Assembly (NCBI GenBank): GCA_018398815.1
Contig: CM031602.1
Coordinates: forward strand, 101,732,404-101,796,403
Direction: 5' to 3'
Origin: Conus ventricosus
Taxonomy: Eukaryota > Mollusca > Gastropoda > Neogastropoda > Conidae
DNA: 64,000 bases
Shown here: positions 9,598 through 19,866 of the stretch, piece by piece
Position numbering within the stretch: the first letter of the stretch is position 1
Layout of the letters: every line of letters starts with the position of its first letter
The notes under the pieces: model-generated
The model's database searches: none
What the model was told of the DNA's origin: nothing
The model's input: only the letters and a program-made list of their open reading frames with translations
Position numbers and translations under genes: made by a program

Positions 9598-12500
9598 TTA
9601 ATCTTTTAAAGTTCTCCAATGTCCTACAGCATATGAAAAATCAGGACTGACGTAAGTTTTCTTGTTATTGTTAGAGACTAGTGATTTTTTATTAACTGAA
9701 GTTGTGTTTACTTGATGAAGAGTAGAGCGCAGATTAACATTTGTGTGATGAAATACTTTGTTTTCAAAAAAGGCTTGCTTGTAGTTGTGGTGAGTTATAT
9801 TTTTTTTGACAACTTCTTTACTTATGCCTTTAGCCTTCTTTATTACAGAAGTCTGGCTGGCAACGCTGTACATCTTTGACCGCAAACCAAAATATTCTTT
9901 GATAACTGTTCCATTAAGTTCATCCTTATCTTCCCAATCACTTTCTTGTTTACAGTTGAATGTAAAGGTGAATCTTTTGGATAGTCGCATGTGTCGTACC
10001 ACCCATCAGCTCCTTTGGTTACCTCGGTTTCTAAATCTTTGTAGAAGTCTTCTGTGGGGACGTCTAGAATAAAACTATCGGTGTCTGTGTAGAGGACTCT
10101 TGCTTCTGGGTACCGCGGTTTTAAAGTAGTCGTACAAAAATTCAACATCAATAACTTTGACAACTCTAATACAGTAAAGCCCAATAAACACCGGCTTGTC
10201 TAACGTAACATCCTTTTTCTTCATCATAATGCCAACCAGGCTGTCGCTAAATCTTTTAAAGTCTTGATAGTTAGGTTTAGAGACCAGCTTAATTGCTTGT
10301 TTTTCTTTTGTAACTAATTTCACATCTTTACGTTTGTGTGGATTTTCCATCGTCTTACCAAAACAGCTGTTGTTCATCAGTTTAAGAAATCTTTTAGACT
10401 ACTTCCAAGATTAGTCTGCTGGATTATCACGCGTAAGCTGTGCCAACATGCTTAACAAAAGTATTGACATCATGAGGCCCCTCGCACATCTTAAAGTTTC
10501 TCAGTGGAAGCGGTTGACTCATGGCCCACCCATACAGATTGTTAGCGTCCAAGTACATTAGATAGTTGGATGGTTTAGTGGGATCATAATCGTCTAAATA
10601 CTTGTTGTTGGCTTTGCAGTAAGGATGTGAGGCCATGCTAAAAACCACCCCTTAGGCCGCCTTCAATCATCTGAAGTGTGGGTAGATCAGCATTAAGTCA
10701 ATCTTGATGTTTGTAGACTTCAAGAAAGCATCCCAAGAAAGGCCCGGGCAGAGATGTAATGTGACGAGTCTAGACAGTAATGCTTCATGCATGTAGATCT
10801 GTAATTCTGAAAGACGTCTGCTAATAAACACACGTCAGCCAATAAATATTGATCATGATAATCGCCCATTGTTTCACAGGGGTAATTCTGTCCAGGCTTT
10901 CTGAGCGTATTCATATTCAGAGTCAGTTATGTCTTTGCCTCTAAGACTAGAAAAGAAAGCACCTTTAGGAGGAAGCGAGTCTTCATCAAACCTTTCCCCA
11001 CACGAGTTCATGTATTCATAAGGATAAACTCCTTTACGCACTAAAGAGGGGTCAAAGTATTGTTTAGTGATTGGAAAGTCTTGTAGAGATCCTGCTAATT
11101 TATCCAAACTTGCCATCAGATGTTGGGCAGAGTCATAAAAGGATAAACAGTCAAGAGTAAAAGTCATGTACTTTTCTGAAGACTGTGGGAATGCAAGTAA
11201 CCCTCTTATATTCAGAAGTCACTGCTTGCATGATAAAATGAGAATCGTAGCCTCGTAAGTTATGAAAGAAGATAGGCAGTTTCCATTTTTGGGATCAACC
11301 TTAAGTTGAAGATTACAATTGTTGTGCGCGGCCCCTCTGAACTTTCCAGTAATGTGATCGTGGTCTCTCACTGTCGTGTCTTTACTGTTAGGTGTTAGCT
11401 CTAATCCGCAAATCCCAAAAGTGTGTAGATAAGGCATAACGTTCTTCGTCTTCAGGAGCCATAAACAATGTCTGAAAGGTTCAGTTCATTAGATAATTGA
11501 TTGCGAAGTTGTTTCATCTGCTCTAAAAATCTACTAGCTGCGTTGGGGCCTCTGTAAATCTCAGGTGTTGTGTGTTGACCGTCTGACCTAACAACAATAA
11601 AACGCATAGGAACAGATTTTGATGGTGGGTTAATAAGGATGTTTTTTGTTCTTGCTGTTGGGGCCATAGTACTGTGGTAATATTTTATTCAAAGTCAGCA
11701 TAAACCACGTACGGGCTCATTTGCATTTTGTGTAAATTCTTAAAACTAACTTTAGATCCAGGTTTAGGTGTGATGAGTTTGGTTTCACAGTCTACAAAAC
11801 TTTTACAACTAGTTTTATGGTCGGCAGCTGGAGATTCTACGCAAACACCTTCTGCAAAGCTCTTGTTTAGATTTATGCTTTGATGTATATTCTAACAGTC
11901 TGCTTATTGATCTAATTAATACATAATGGCTCTTTGTACTACTGCAAACAGCATCAAGTCTACATGCTTGTCAAGCGGTTGCCAAAAGTAGGGGCGTTTG
12001 GAGAAACCCTTAGAGGCACTATATTGTCTACTACAGACCATGTGTATACGTTTACAGTGATTGGTTTGTTTTGCTCTTCAAACTGAGATATACTTTCTAT
12101 ACTCACTGGAAAGGTTATGCTATCAAAGTTCAGGCTATCTTTGTATGCTTCATAATTAGATACTCTGTTTGCATGATTTTTAACAGGATGTAAATGCGCT
12201 AAAACACACCACATAAAACACATGTTGTCAGAATTGTGTATGTTTAAGACTGCTCGTTTTAAAACTAGCTCTTTTGGGGGAGGAAGGTAAGAATTTCCAA
12301 CTATAGGATAGAACTTTGTTTGTCTCAATCTGATTTCAAGGACTGTTCCTTCAGACCAGCCAGACCCCCTTAACTTAGCCTCCTCACTTGCATGGTTAAA
12401 CTGTGTAAGCATGTAATCAGCCCAGTCAGAATTAAAGTCGTGATAGCTAATTATTTCTTTCTGTTTAGTTGAAACCCAGACTTCCATGTTACTATCATCA

Positions 12501-12728
12501 GGCGTTATATAATCAATCAGAACGGTCAACAACACTTTTTCTGGCGGCTCCATCTGAAGAAACTCTGGGATTTTTAGAGATGGCGTGTGCTACGCTTTCT
12601 TGAACGTTTGTAGGTGTAATGATGTCCATGTCTACTTCACTAAACGTATTGCTTAATTGTTTGTCACTACCAAATATTTCTTCCATCGTATATAGTTTTC
12701 TATCCTCGAATTTACTTGTGGTCGCCAT
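9598..12728 (-). pseudogene. Family B DNA polymerase, protein-primed type (DNA_pol_B_2), element A
   Basis: Minus strand; start at 12,728 behind TTTAAA. The N-terminal domain (12,728-~12,450) is followed by an unknown region holding NSDWADYMLTQFNHA and RGSGWSEGTVLEIRL (12,553-11,960). Then come the 3'-5' exonuclease Exo I PYVVYADFE (~11,690), an HNH/endonuclease VII-like insert RDHDHITGKFRGAAHNNC (~11,360), motif A MYLDANNLYGWAMSQ (~10,540), motif B MNNSCFGKTMENPHKRK (10,377) and motif C VLYTDTDSFILD with the catalytic Asp pair (~10,100). About 1,040 codons, as usual for polinton-like enzymes, but split into at least ten frame segments. It replicates the element by protein priming in relatives. 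No terminal-protein domain was recognised separately. Confidence 0.85.
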
Positions 12729-12794
12729 TTTAAAGCCAAATATTTGCGTAATAAAAAAAATAAATGTAAATAAAAAAGTAAGTAAAACGTGCTT

Positions 12795-13058
12795 TTATTC
12801 TTCGCTCAAGCTTTGCAACACTTTAAGACACCCTAACCTTATAATAACACCTGCTAATATTTTAGCTTTTTCTGAATCGCTACAGTCAATGTTCATCACT
12901 TTGATTGCTTCGTTAAATAGTTCACTATGATCTTTTATTATATTGTCTATATCATTCTCAAACCCAAATTTACTAAAATCAATGTTTAATAATTTCATTG
13001 TTTCGTCAAATAGTTCATTACATTTTTTAAAATCAGATTCGCTGAGTTCGGCAGTCAT
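12795..13058 (-). CDS. Small ORF of unknown function, element A
   Basis: An intact 87-codon ORF with start at 13,058 behind GGTTTAAAA. Helical and acidic, with an internal two-fold repeat: SELFNEAIKVMNIDCS resembles KCNELFDETMKLLNIDFS about 35 residues earlier. No membrane segment or domain recognised. It is first in a series of three minus-strand small ORFs upstream of the polymerase, each with a similar AT-rich leader. It may be distantly related to the two next to it, but the match is weak. Confidence 0.55.
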   Translation of the reverse strand: MTAELSESDFKKCNELFDETMKLLNIDFSKFGFENDIDNIIKDHSELFNEAIKVMNIDCSDSEKAKILAGVIIRLGCLKVLQSLSEE

Positions 13059-13127
13059 TTTTAAACCTAAAATTTTAAATAAATAAATAAAATTAATTGT
13101 AAATTCAGCTTTTATACATAGTCTTTT

Positions 13128-13412
13128 CTAATCGTAAAAGCGAATATATATTCTTTCAGAGTCAGTAGAAACAGTCAGATCAACATCTTCATGAGCTATA
13201 TAATCAATTAAAATAGCAAACAACTTTATAGCTGGTTGGGGCCAAGAATCTGGTATTTCACTGATGGCCTGCTTCACGTTTGTTTGTATCTTTATGTGAT
13301 TAAAAAGATCAGTAATTGATTCTTCAAACTTGTTTTTTAACTCTTCCCTATCAGCTTTCCAACTCAACTTGTAAAGTATATTAGTAAGCCTTTTAACTAC
13401 GTTAGGTTTCAT
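13128..13412 (-). CDS. Small ORF related to the polymerase N-terminal domain (copy 1)
   Basis: Intact, 94 codons, start at 13,412 behind TTTTAAA. The sequence closely resembles the neighbouring ORF 13,476-13,805 (shared REELK, SITDLF, VKQAIS, IPDSWPQP and FAIL-D-IA-EDV-LTVS). The tract VKQAISEIPDSW...LFAILIDYIAHEDVDLTVS also parallels the start of the polymerase ORF (VQESVAHAISKN...VLLTVLIDYITPDD). It therefore looks like a duplicated, free-standing copy of the polymerase N-terminal domain. A regulatory or adaptor role is possible; nothing direct is visible. Confidence 0.6.
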   Translation of the reverse strand: MKPNVVKRLTNILYKLSWKADREELKNKFEESITDLFNHIKIQTNVKQAISEIPDSWPQPAIKLFAILIDYIAHEDVDLTVSTDSERIYIRFYD

Positions 13413-13475
13413 TTTAAAACAAAATATAAATTATAAATAAAAAAAAAAAATAATTAATCAGTTTCTCTTGTAAAT

Positions 13476-13805
13476 TCAACTGTTATTCATAGTCTTTTCT
13501 AATCGTAAAACCTGATCTTCATTAAAGTGAATAGCTACTCCTTCAGGGCTATTAGAAACAGTCAGATTAACATCTTCAGGGGCTATATTATCAAGTAAAA
13601 TGGCAAACAACTTTATAACCGGCTGAGGCCAAGAATCTGGTATTTTACTGATGGCCTGCTTCACGCTTTCTCGCATATTTATGCGCTCAAAAAGATCAGT
13701 AATTAATTCTTCAAGCCTGCTCTTTAACTCTTCTCTATCAGCCTCCCGCTCCCAATCCAACTCGTAAAGTATATTAATAAGCTCTGTAGCTACTTCGGCC
13801 TTCAT
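13476..13805 (-). CDS. Small ORF related to the polymerase N-terminal domain (copy 2)
   Basis: An intact ORF of 109 codons from the ATG at 13,805, preferred over the ATG at 13,817 because TTTTTAAAA abuts it as in its neighbours. It is a paralogue of ORF 13,128-13,412: both have a charged N-terminal helix (TELINILYELDWE / KRLTNILYKLSWK), the VKQAIS-IPDSWPQP centre and a beta-like C-terminus ending in a charged tail. Intact frames here contrast with the wrecked large genes, though short ORFs escape indels more easily. Confidence 0.6.
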   Translation of the reverse strand: MKAEVATELINILYELDWEREADREELKSRLEELITDLFERINMRESVKQAISKIPDSWPQPVIKLFAILLDNIAPEDVNLTVSNSPEGVAIHFNEDQVLRLEKTMNNS

Positions 13806-13860
13806 TTTTAAAACCAAAATAAAATCATAAATTAAAAAATTAATTAATTCTGTAAACCCT

Positions 13861-14506
13861 TAATTTTTATGTCCCTGGAGAGAATGTAAATATGTTCGTT
13901 CACGATCACCAAATCTTGTCTAGCACGTAAGCCCCCGTTTTTAATGTGCTAATTATGTCGATTTTTAGAGGTTTTTGGATGTTAATTTTTTTGTGAAACA
14001 GGTGTTAAATTTGGTCAAAATTGATATGTGAAGGACGTGATTTCGATGTGAAAAGGAGGGTTTTCGTGCAAAATAAGATGGGTGGTCTTGAACCCGCATA
14101 TTTACATTCTCTGGATGAAACTCGACTGTGTGGTCCCAGTCTTCCCAACTGAGTCCACAGCAAACTCAACTCTGGGTAGGTGCTGGTCCGGGCAGAAAAA
14201 ACCCACATGACGCTGATGGGATTCGAACTCACGACCTCCCAGCCGGGAGTCCATGACGCTAACCACTTCGCCACAGCGGCTGGTAACGGCCAGATTTTGA
14301 AACACTGAATGGAAGTGCCATTTGTGTGTTGATGACCTTCTATATACAAAATTTCATTACAACCCACCAATATATAGAAAATAACGGCAAAATAACGGTT
14401 TAAGGGTTATATAACCGATATGCACTTTTGAAACCGGTATTTCAGTCGTCACTGGGCTAAAGCCTATGTACATATCAAATTTAATCCAAATCGGACAATA
14501 TGTCAA
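13861..14506. repeat. Flanking repeat DNA: inverted repeat, SINE and TAACGG-type repeat
   Basis: No gene. A 16-bp perfect inverted repeat (AGAGAATGTAAATATG at ~13,879; its complement at ~14,097) brackets 200 bp. A SINE lies at 14,097-14,284. The stretch 14,283-14,440 (TAACGG...GCCATTTGTGTG...TCTATATA...AATAACGGCAAAATAACGG) is similar in the same orientation to 38,348-38,480 and 48,010-48,145. The LTR element therefore sits inside a local repeat array. Confidence 0.65.
14097..14284 (-). mobile_element. tRNA-derived SINE
   Basis: On the minus strand the 5' head is tRNA-like. It has a box A-like TGGCGAAGTGGTTAGCG at 14,273-14,257 and a box B GAGTTCGAATCCC at 14,231-14,219, the spacing of an internal RNA polymerase III promoter. 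The 3' body (GTTGAGTTTGCTGTGGACTC...) is a non-tRNA core. It does not close as a functional tRNA acceptor stem, and it ends with the short inverted repeat at ~14,097. Family name not determined. Confidence 0.7.
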
Positions 14507-15121
14507 TGTCAACCTCGGGGTATGTCAGTGGAGGAAGGACTAGCGCACAGCCCAAACACACTCACAGCTTGCTTACAATCTCATTCATATATCATGCATT
14601 CGTCAAATCAAACCACTAGTAAAGTCTATAGCTTTACTACACATAATCATGGAAACAAACACATCAATGCACATGGAGTCAAACAAAATAAAACATTCTC
14701 TCTTTCCTTGAACTTCACAAAACCATTTATCTAAATCATCATAACTAACCCGGGTATAAATAGATTTCTACTTTACCTGGCCAGGTGATCTTAGACTATT
14801 TACGAATCACTGTCTTTCCTTTTCTTTTTTTTCTTTCTTTTCACTGTCACTTTCACAAACACCAGTCACAACACCACTGCTGGCACTGGTCAGGTTACTG
14901 GCGTTGGCCTGTGGTTCTGCCTGATGAAAGTGGCGTTGCCAGGTATGAGGTCGAACCCCGGTTCAGATTGAACAGTGACTACCAGGCATCGATCTGTTCT
15001 CCTTTCTTCCTTCCTGCACTAATGCATTGCACTCTCTCTCTCTCTTCTGGTCTGCTCTATCAAATGGACATGGTTGTTTTTTTTTTCTTTTTCTTTTTTT
15101 TTTCTCTTCATCAATTAGCAA

Positions 15122-15169
<48 letters not shown>

Positions 15170-15178
15170 TCTCTCCTC

Positions 15179-15218
<40 letters not shown>

Positions 15219-15912
15219 CACCTCTCCTTAGTCCTTCCCCTGCAGACTCTATATGGTGCTAATGCTTCAACTCAGTTCTGTTCACTCCTCCTCTCATCTC
15301 TCTGCTTTTCTCTCGTGCAGAGCCTATTCCCAGAACCTCTCTCTCTCCGTTCTTTTTTTCTTCCTTCTTTTCTCCCTCGTTCTCTCCCTCCTAGCTTTCT
15401 TATCCCGTTCCTATCTGTCAAAAGGGTGAGTACCATTGGTCAGAATTTTTCCCGCCTTGTACCGAGGTTACCTCCCCTCTAATTCCATTGGGCATGCAAA
15501 TCGTCAAAGTCACATCTACCGGCCTTGCTCTCTGTGGTGGTCAATGGGTCATTTAATTAATTAGCTTGATTTCACCCCCACCACACAATACCTTCCCCCT
15601 TCCTACTTCAACCGGCGACGTCTGGCTTAACTGTGGGCGCTGGTCTTGCAAATTAGCTGCATCAGTCTGACTCAGACGCCGAGATCCGTCTGGCCAGACC
15701 TATTGAGACGTCGGTCAAGCCACTCAGTCTGTCTGCGGATGGTGCCGTCTCCATGACAGACTAAAAAATAGCCTCTTCGCCGTGCCTAATTGGCTGACGT
15801 GACACATGAAGTCGTCTGCCTGGAAACCAGGATGTTTGAGTTTGGACTTATGTCCAATTGAACTGGCTGGCGACTGACCACGAATTCGGTTTTTCTTTTT
15901 TTGTCCGTGACA
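14507..15912 (-). repeat. 3' LTR of the Gmr1-like element (left copy)
   Basis: 1,406 bp; matches 21,192-22,278 plus 37,946-38,341 almost base for base apart from microsatellite length. It contains long CT microsatellites (15,121-15,220). It also holds the unoccupied integration site of element B, reading GTCACATCTACC at 15,509-15,520. The polypurine tract (minus-strand GCAAGGGGGAAATTG) directly abuts its right edge at ~15,912-15,925. Confidence 0.85.
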
Positions 15913-16490
15913 ATTTCCCCCTTGCAAAAGACTATGCTCAGCATTGTCTCAAATAACGGTACAAAAAACAACGACAACCGAATTTGCTGACACCACAGCT
16001 ACACGTGCAAGGATTTGCAAAATAATTTACAACAAACAGTTTACAAATTATAAGGATATATCACTAGTGAATATCACCCCAATGGGTTATCATTGACGTG
16101 CACTTTTGCCTTATTTCAATTCATTTTCTGTTAAACTCTGTGCGCACCTATGCAATTCCCCTACCTGCGGATTTGCCACCTCTTCTCTTCACAACTACTA
16201 TGAAAAGCACAATCTAATATGACAACGATCCATGACACCTCACTGAGGAATCTCAATCCTCACTTATTCGCAAACAGTGCGTTACTACACAAGCGACTGT
16301 ATGCTCCAAACATAACTACATTTACATGAACAAGTCTCACAAAGAAAATATGAACCATAGCCAAATGGGAATGAACCCATATCCACTCAATCTCACTGTA
16401 AACCACACATATTATTTACAAAGTAGCTATGCACCCCGGATATGACTGACTTCCTCTGAGTTGCAGCTTGCTAGACTACATGGCTTAAAT
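15913..16490 (-). other. 3' untranslated part of the retrotransposon with polypurine tract
   Basis: No ORF of note between the RNase H end and the LTR. The plus-strand primer AAGGGGGAAA (minus strand) lies at ~15,913-15,923 next to the LTR. No envelope-like ORF or transmembrane segment is seen, so the element ends with RNase H. Confidence 0.6.
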
Positions 16491-17963
16491 AGTCAGCTCC
16501 TACATTCTGTCGACCTGGGATGTACTGAACTCGATACCCGTAGGGCTGCAGTGCCATTGCCCAGCGCAGCACCCTGCTGTTTTTTCAGCTGCGCCTCCTG
16601 CAGGAACTTGAGTGGTTGATGATCAGTCTCTATCACGAACTCTTTCCCATACACGTATTTGTGAAATTTCTGCACGGCCCACACAACAGCCAAACACCCC
16701 TTCTCTACCGTTGCGTACCCTTCTTCACACTTCGTCAGCTTCCTGCTAGCATACTTCACAGGAAACTCGACCCCTTCGTGATCCTGCAGCAATACTGCAC
16801 CTACTCCACTACCTGATGCATCTGTACGCAACAAAAATGGTTTAGACATATCCGGTAGCTTCAAGATGGGATGGAACCTAGTCGTTCTAACACTGTCTGC
16901 AGTGCTTGCTCTGCAGCGTCTGACCAATCGACCACTGCCGGTTTCCCTGCCTTGACCAAATCACTGAGAGGACTCGTGATTGCTGCGAAATTTGGTACAA
17001 ATTCCCTGTAGAAACCAATAAAACCTAGCAGACTCCCGACTTCTGTTTTGGTCTTTGGTCTCTCTGAATTCATCATCTTCTCCACCTTTCCCTTTTCTGG
17101 CTGCTTTGTGTCGCCTCCAACAACAAAACCTAGGAACTCCAGGCTTGGAAAACCAATCTGGCACTTTGTTGGTCTGGCTGTGAGATTGGCTCGTCTCAAC
17201 CTCTCTAAGACTGCTACTAGCTGCCTCATATGCTCCTCCCATGTCTCCGATGCTATCAGAATGTCATCCATGAAATTCACTACACCTTCCAAACCCGCCA
17301 ATAACTTCCTCATCATCCGAGAGAAAACTGCAGGTGCGTTGACCATACCAAAAGGAAGTACTCGCCACTGGTATAGCCCCATAGGAGTGGAGAATGCTGT
17401 GACTTCCTTTGAGTCCTCACTCAAGGCTATTTGCCAATAACCCTTGCTCAGATCTATCCTGGTGAAATACTTGCTCTTGCTTGTGGCGACCTGAGCGAAC
17501 AGGTCTTCCACGTTCGGTATGACTTCTGCATCGACCTTGGTGACACTGTTCAGACGTCTATAGTCAACACAGAATCGATGCTCACCTGACTTTTTCCTCA
17601 CTAAGACGACGGGTGCACTATACGATGATTTGGACGGTTCAATCACCCCAAGGTCCAACATCTTTTCCACCTCCTCCTCGATCGCTTGTTTGGTGGCATA
17701 CGGGACCGGGTAGGCTTTCACATGTACAGGTTTTTGCGATGTTAACTCCACCGTACAGGTCTCTAGAGTTGTCCTGCCTGGTTTATCAGTCAGGGACCCT
17801 CTATACTGTTTTAGGAGCCCCCTAACTTCCTCCTGTCTCCTACTGTCTAGCCCTTCATACAGTGACACATCCCTGTATGCCTCTTCTCCTGGAAACTCAG
17901 GCAACAAAATCTCCCCTTCTTCTGCTGGGTCTCCTTCACCTCCATCAATGATTGCTGCTGCGC
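16470..17963 (-). pseudogene. Reverse transcriptase and RNase H of the Gmr1-like element
   Basis: Open from 17,907 to 16,861 with RT landmarks: VEKMLDLGVIEPSKS, FCVDYRRLN, YFTRIDLSKGYWQI (catalytic Asp), LPFGMVNAPAVFSRMM and VNFMDDILIAS. The active-site box is FMDD where most gypsy elements have Y(I/V/L)DD. The RNase H follows after a frameshift at ~16,870: LLRTDASGSGVGAVLL, a YASRKLTKCE tract and ETDHQPLKFL. A further frameshift in an A-run at ~16,580 removes the final QYIPGRQN-like segment from the frame. The N-terminal linker to integrase (17,963-17,908) is out of frame. Confidence 0.9.
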
Positions 17964-19866
17964 CTATGTGCTCACCTCACGCTGAATATATTTGCGGAGC
18001 AAGTTCGCATGGAAAAGTTTTGGTTTCCCATTCACATCAATTCGGTAGTCCTGATCTACCTTTTCAATGATGGTGAATGGTCCTTTCCAATGCATCAGCA
18101 GCTTGTTGTGATCCGTGGGAAGCAGTAACAGGACTTGATCTCCCACCTTGAGGGATTGCTTCCTCACCTTCCTGTCATATTGCTTCTTCTGCACGACTCT
18201 AGCCTCCTGCAAACTTTCCCTTGCAACCTTACATGTCTCCTCTAGCCTATTGCGTAGGTCCACCACATACTGATAAGTGGTTTTTACCTCTTCTGACTCC
18301 TGTTCTCCGGACCATAGCTCGTTGAGAATACACACTGGTCCCCTGACTGTCCGCTTATACAGCAGCTCAAATGGTGAAAAGCCTGTGCTCTCCTGAGGGG
18401 CTTCCCTGTAGGCGAACAATGCCGCTGGAATGTAACGATCCCAATGTGCTGGTCTTTCCTCACAGAGCTTCTTTAAGATGCCCTTCAGCACACCATTGAA
18501 TCTTTCCACCAAGCCATTACATTGTGGGTGGTATGGGGTAGTGAGAAGCTGTGATCCCTAGCAGCCTGTTGACCTCCCTCATCACGCCTGAGGTGAATTG
18601 TGACCCCCTGTCACTGAGAATTTGTGATGGCACACCCACGCGAGAAAATATGTCTACTAGCCCTTCAGCGACATGTTGCGTATCTACGCCTTTCAATGCG
18701 ACTGCTTCTGGATATCTGGTCGCGTAATCCACGAGCGCCAACACATACCTGTGCCCACCTTTGGAACAGGGCGAGATTGGGCCAATCAGATCAACGGCCA
18801 CTCTCCTGAATGGTGTGTCAATTAAAGGGGGCTGTTTAAGAGGCGCCTTCCTCTTCACCCCTCTTGTGGCTGACCTTTGACACACATCACATGACATGCA
18901 GAACCGCTTTATGTCTGCCATTGCCCCTGGCCAGTGAAAATCATCAAAGATTCGGTCAGCTGTTTTGCCGGTGCCGAGATGACCCGCCATGAGCGACTCG
19001 TGACCCACTGACATGACAGTGTCACGATAACATGCTGGTACCTCTAACTGAGTTGTCACCTTACCTGTCTTCCCCTTGGTGAACACTCGGTACAACAACC
19101 TGCCTTTCACCAGAAATTCTGTCTCACCTCCTCTAACCACCTGTTTCTCTCCACCTCTTGCCAACTCCCAAGACTTCACGAGCGAAGAGTCTTGTTCCTG
19201 CGCTGCCCTAAACTCATCAGGCGACACATCTATGCCTGACTTCCTTGCTGGAACGACTAACAGTTTATCAACCTTTTCCTTCTTCTTGCTCCGTGTTTGA
19301 ACTGCTGCCCCTGTAGCAGTCAACAACTCAGGATCCCCTGGATCCCTTGCACCTGGAATATTTCCAATGATCAAATCATAAAGGGGTTTCTCCATCACCA
19401 GCGCAGACAACTCGCCTGAGAAGTAAGGAGTACGTACTTCTATCTTAGCAACTGGGAACTCCCTCACAGTGCCATCGATTAGAGTACAGGTCTGGATTTG
19501 CCCTGTCAAATCCCCTTCCTCGACAAGCGTTGTTCTTACTACACCACATGAACAACCAGTGTCCCGTAACACTTTCACCCTCTGCTGGCCAATCCACCCT
19601 TCTTCCACTGGTAATGAACCACTCAGCCTAGTGCCCTCCATCCCTGACACTGACTGCTGTCCAGCACTAGCCATAGGCCGCACTCCACCCTCTTCAGATT
19701 GGATCCCTTTTGGTTCCACTGCAGGTCGTTTCCCCTGGCGACCCTTATCAACCTCTTGCAAGGCTGCTGCCTTCTGGAACCTCATGCGACATTCCCTCGC
19801 CACATGTCTCTTCTTGTGACAAATGAAACACCTATTGTCCCTTTGTCCTTCTTTCTGCCCCACCAC
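17964..19866 (-). pseudogene. Zinc knuckle, protease and integrase of the Gmr1-like element
   Basis: Starts within gag's 3' end: CFICHKKRHVAREC (CX2CX4HX4C) at ~19,840. The aspartic protease motif LRDTGCSCGVV is at ~19,560. The integrase HHCC zinc finger is at ~19,010-18,880 (AGHLGTGKTADRIF...CMSCDVCQRS). The catalytic core has VAVDLIGPI (D), QILSDRGSQFTSG (D) and VERFNGVLKGILKKL (E), then a GPY/F-like module HWKGPFTIIEKVDQDYRI near 18,090-18,040. One frameshift at ~18,545 separates the second Asp from the Glu. About 630 codons. The protease lies upstream of integrase and RT, as in Gmr1 relatives. Confidence 0.9.

Larger units (their letters stand above)
1..13860. mobile_element. Polinton/Maverick-like endogenous viral element A (left end outside window)
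   Basis: A ~13.9 kb block of densely packed, AT-rich ORFs on both strands with the hallmark set of a polintovirus-like element: DJR-type major capsid protein, A32/FtsK-like packaging ATPase, rve integrase and protein-primed-type PolB. Nearly every gene has a recognisable counterpart in element B (22,279-37,940) at roughly 70-80% similarity by eye, so the two belong to one family but are not recent copies of each other. The left terminus is not in the window. The right border is placed near 13,860 because the last ORF leader ends there and SINE/repeat DNA begins. The terminal palindrome of element B was not found here. Most ORFs carry frameshifts, so it reads as a fossil, or as a poorly polished copy. 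Confidence 0.85.

Noticed and set aside
14219..14284. Functional tRNA gene
   Set aside because: Boxes A and B are present, but the sequence lacks a proper acceptor stem and is fused to a SINE body.
15027..15482. Long plus-strand serine/leucine-rich ORFs
   Set aside because: They are translations of CT microsatellites inside the LTR.
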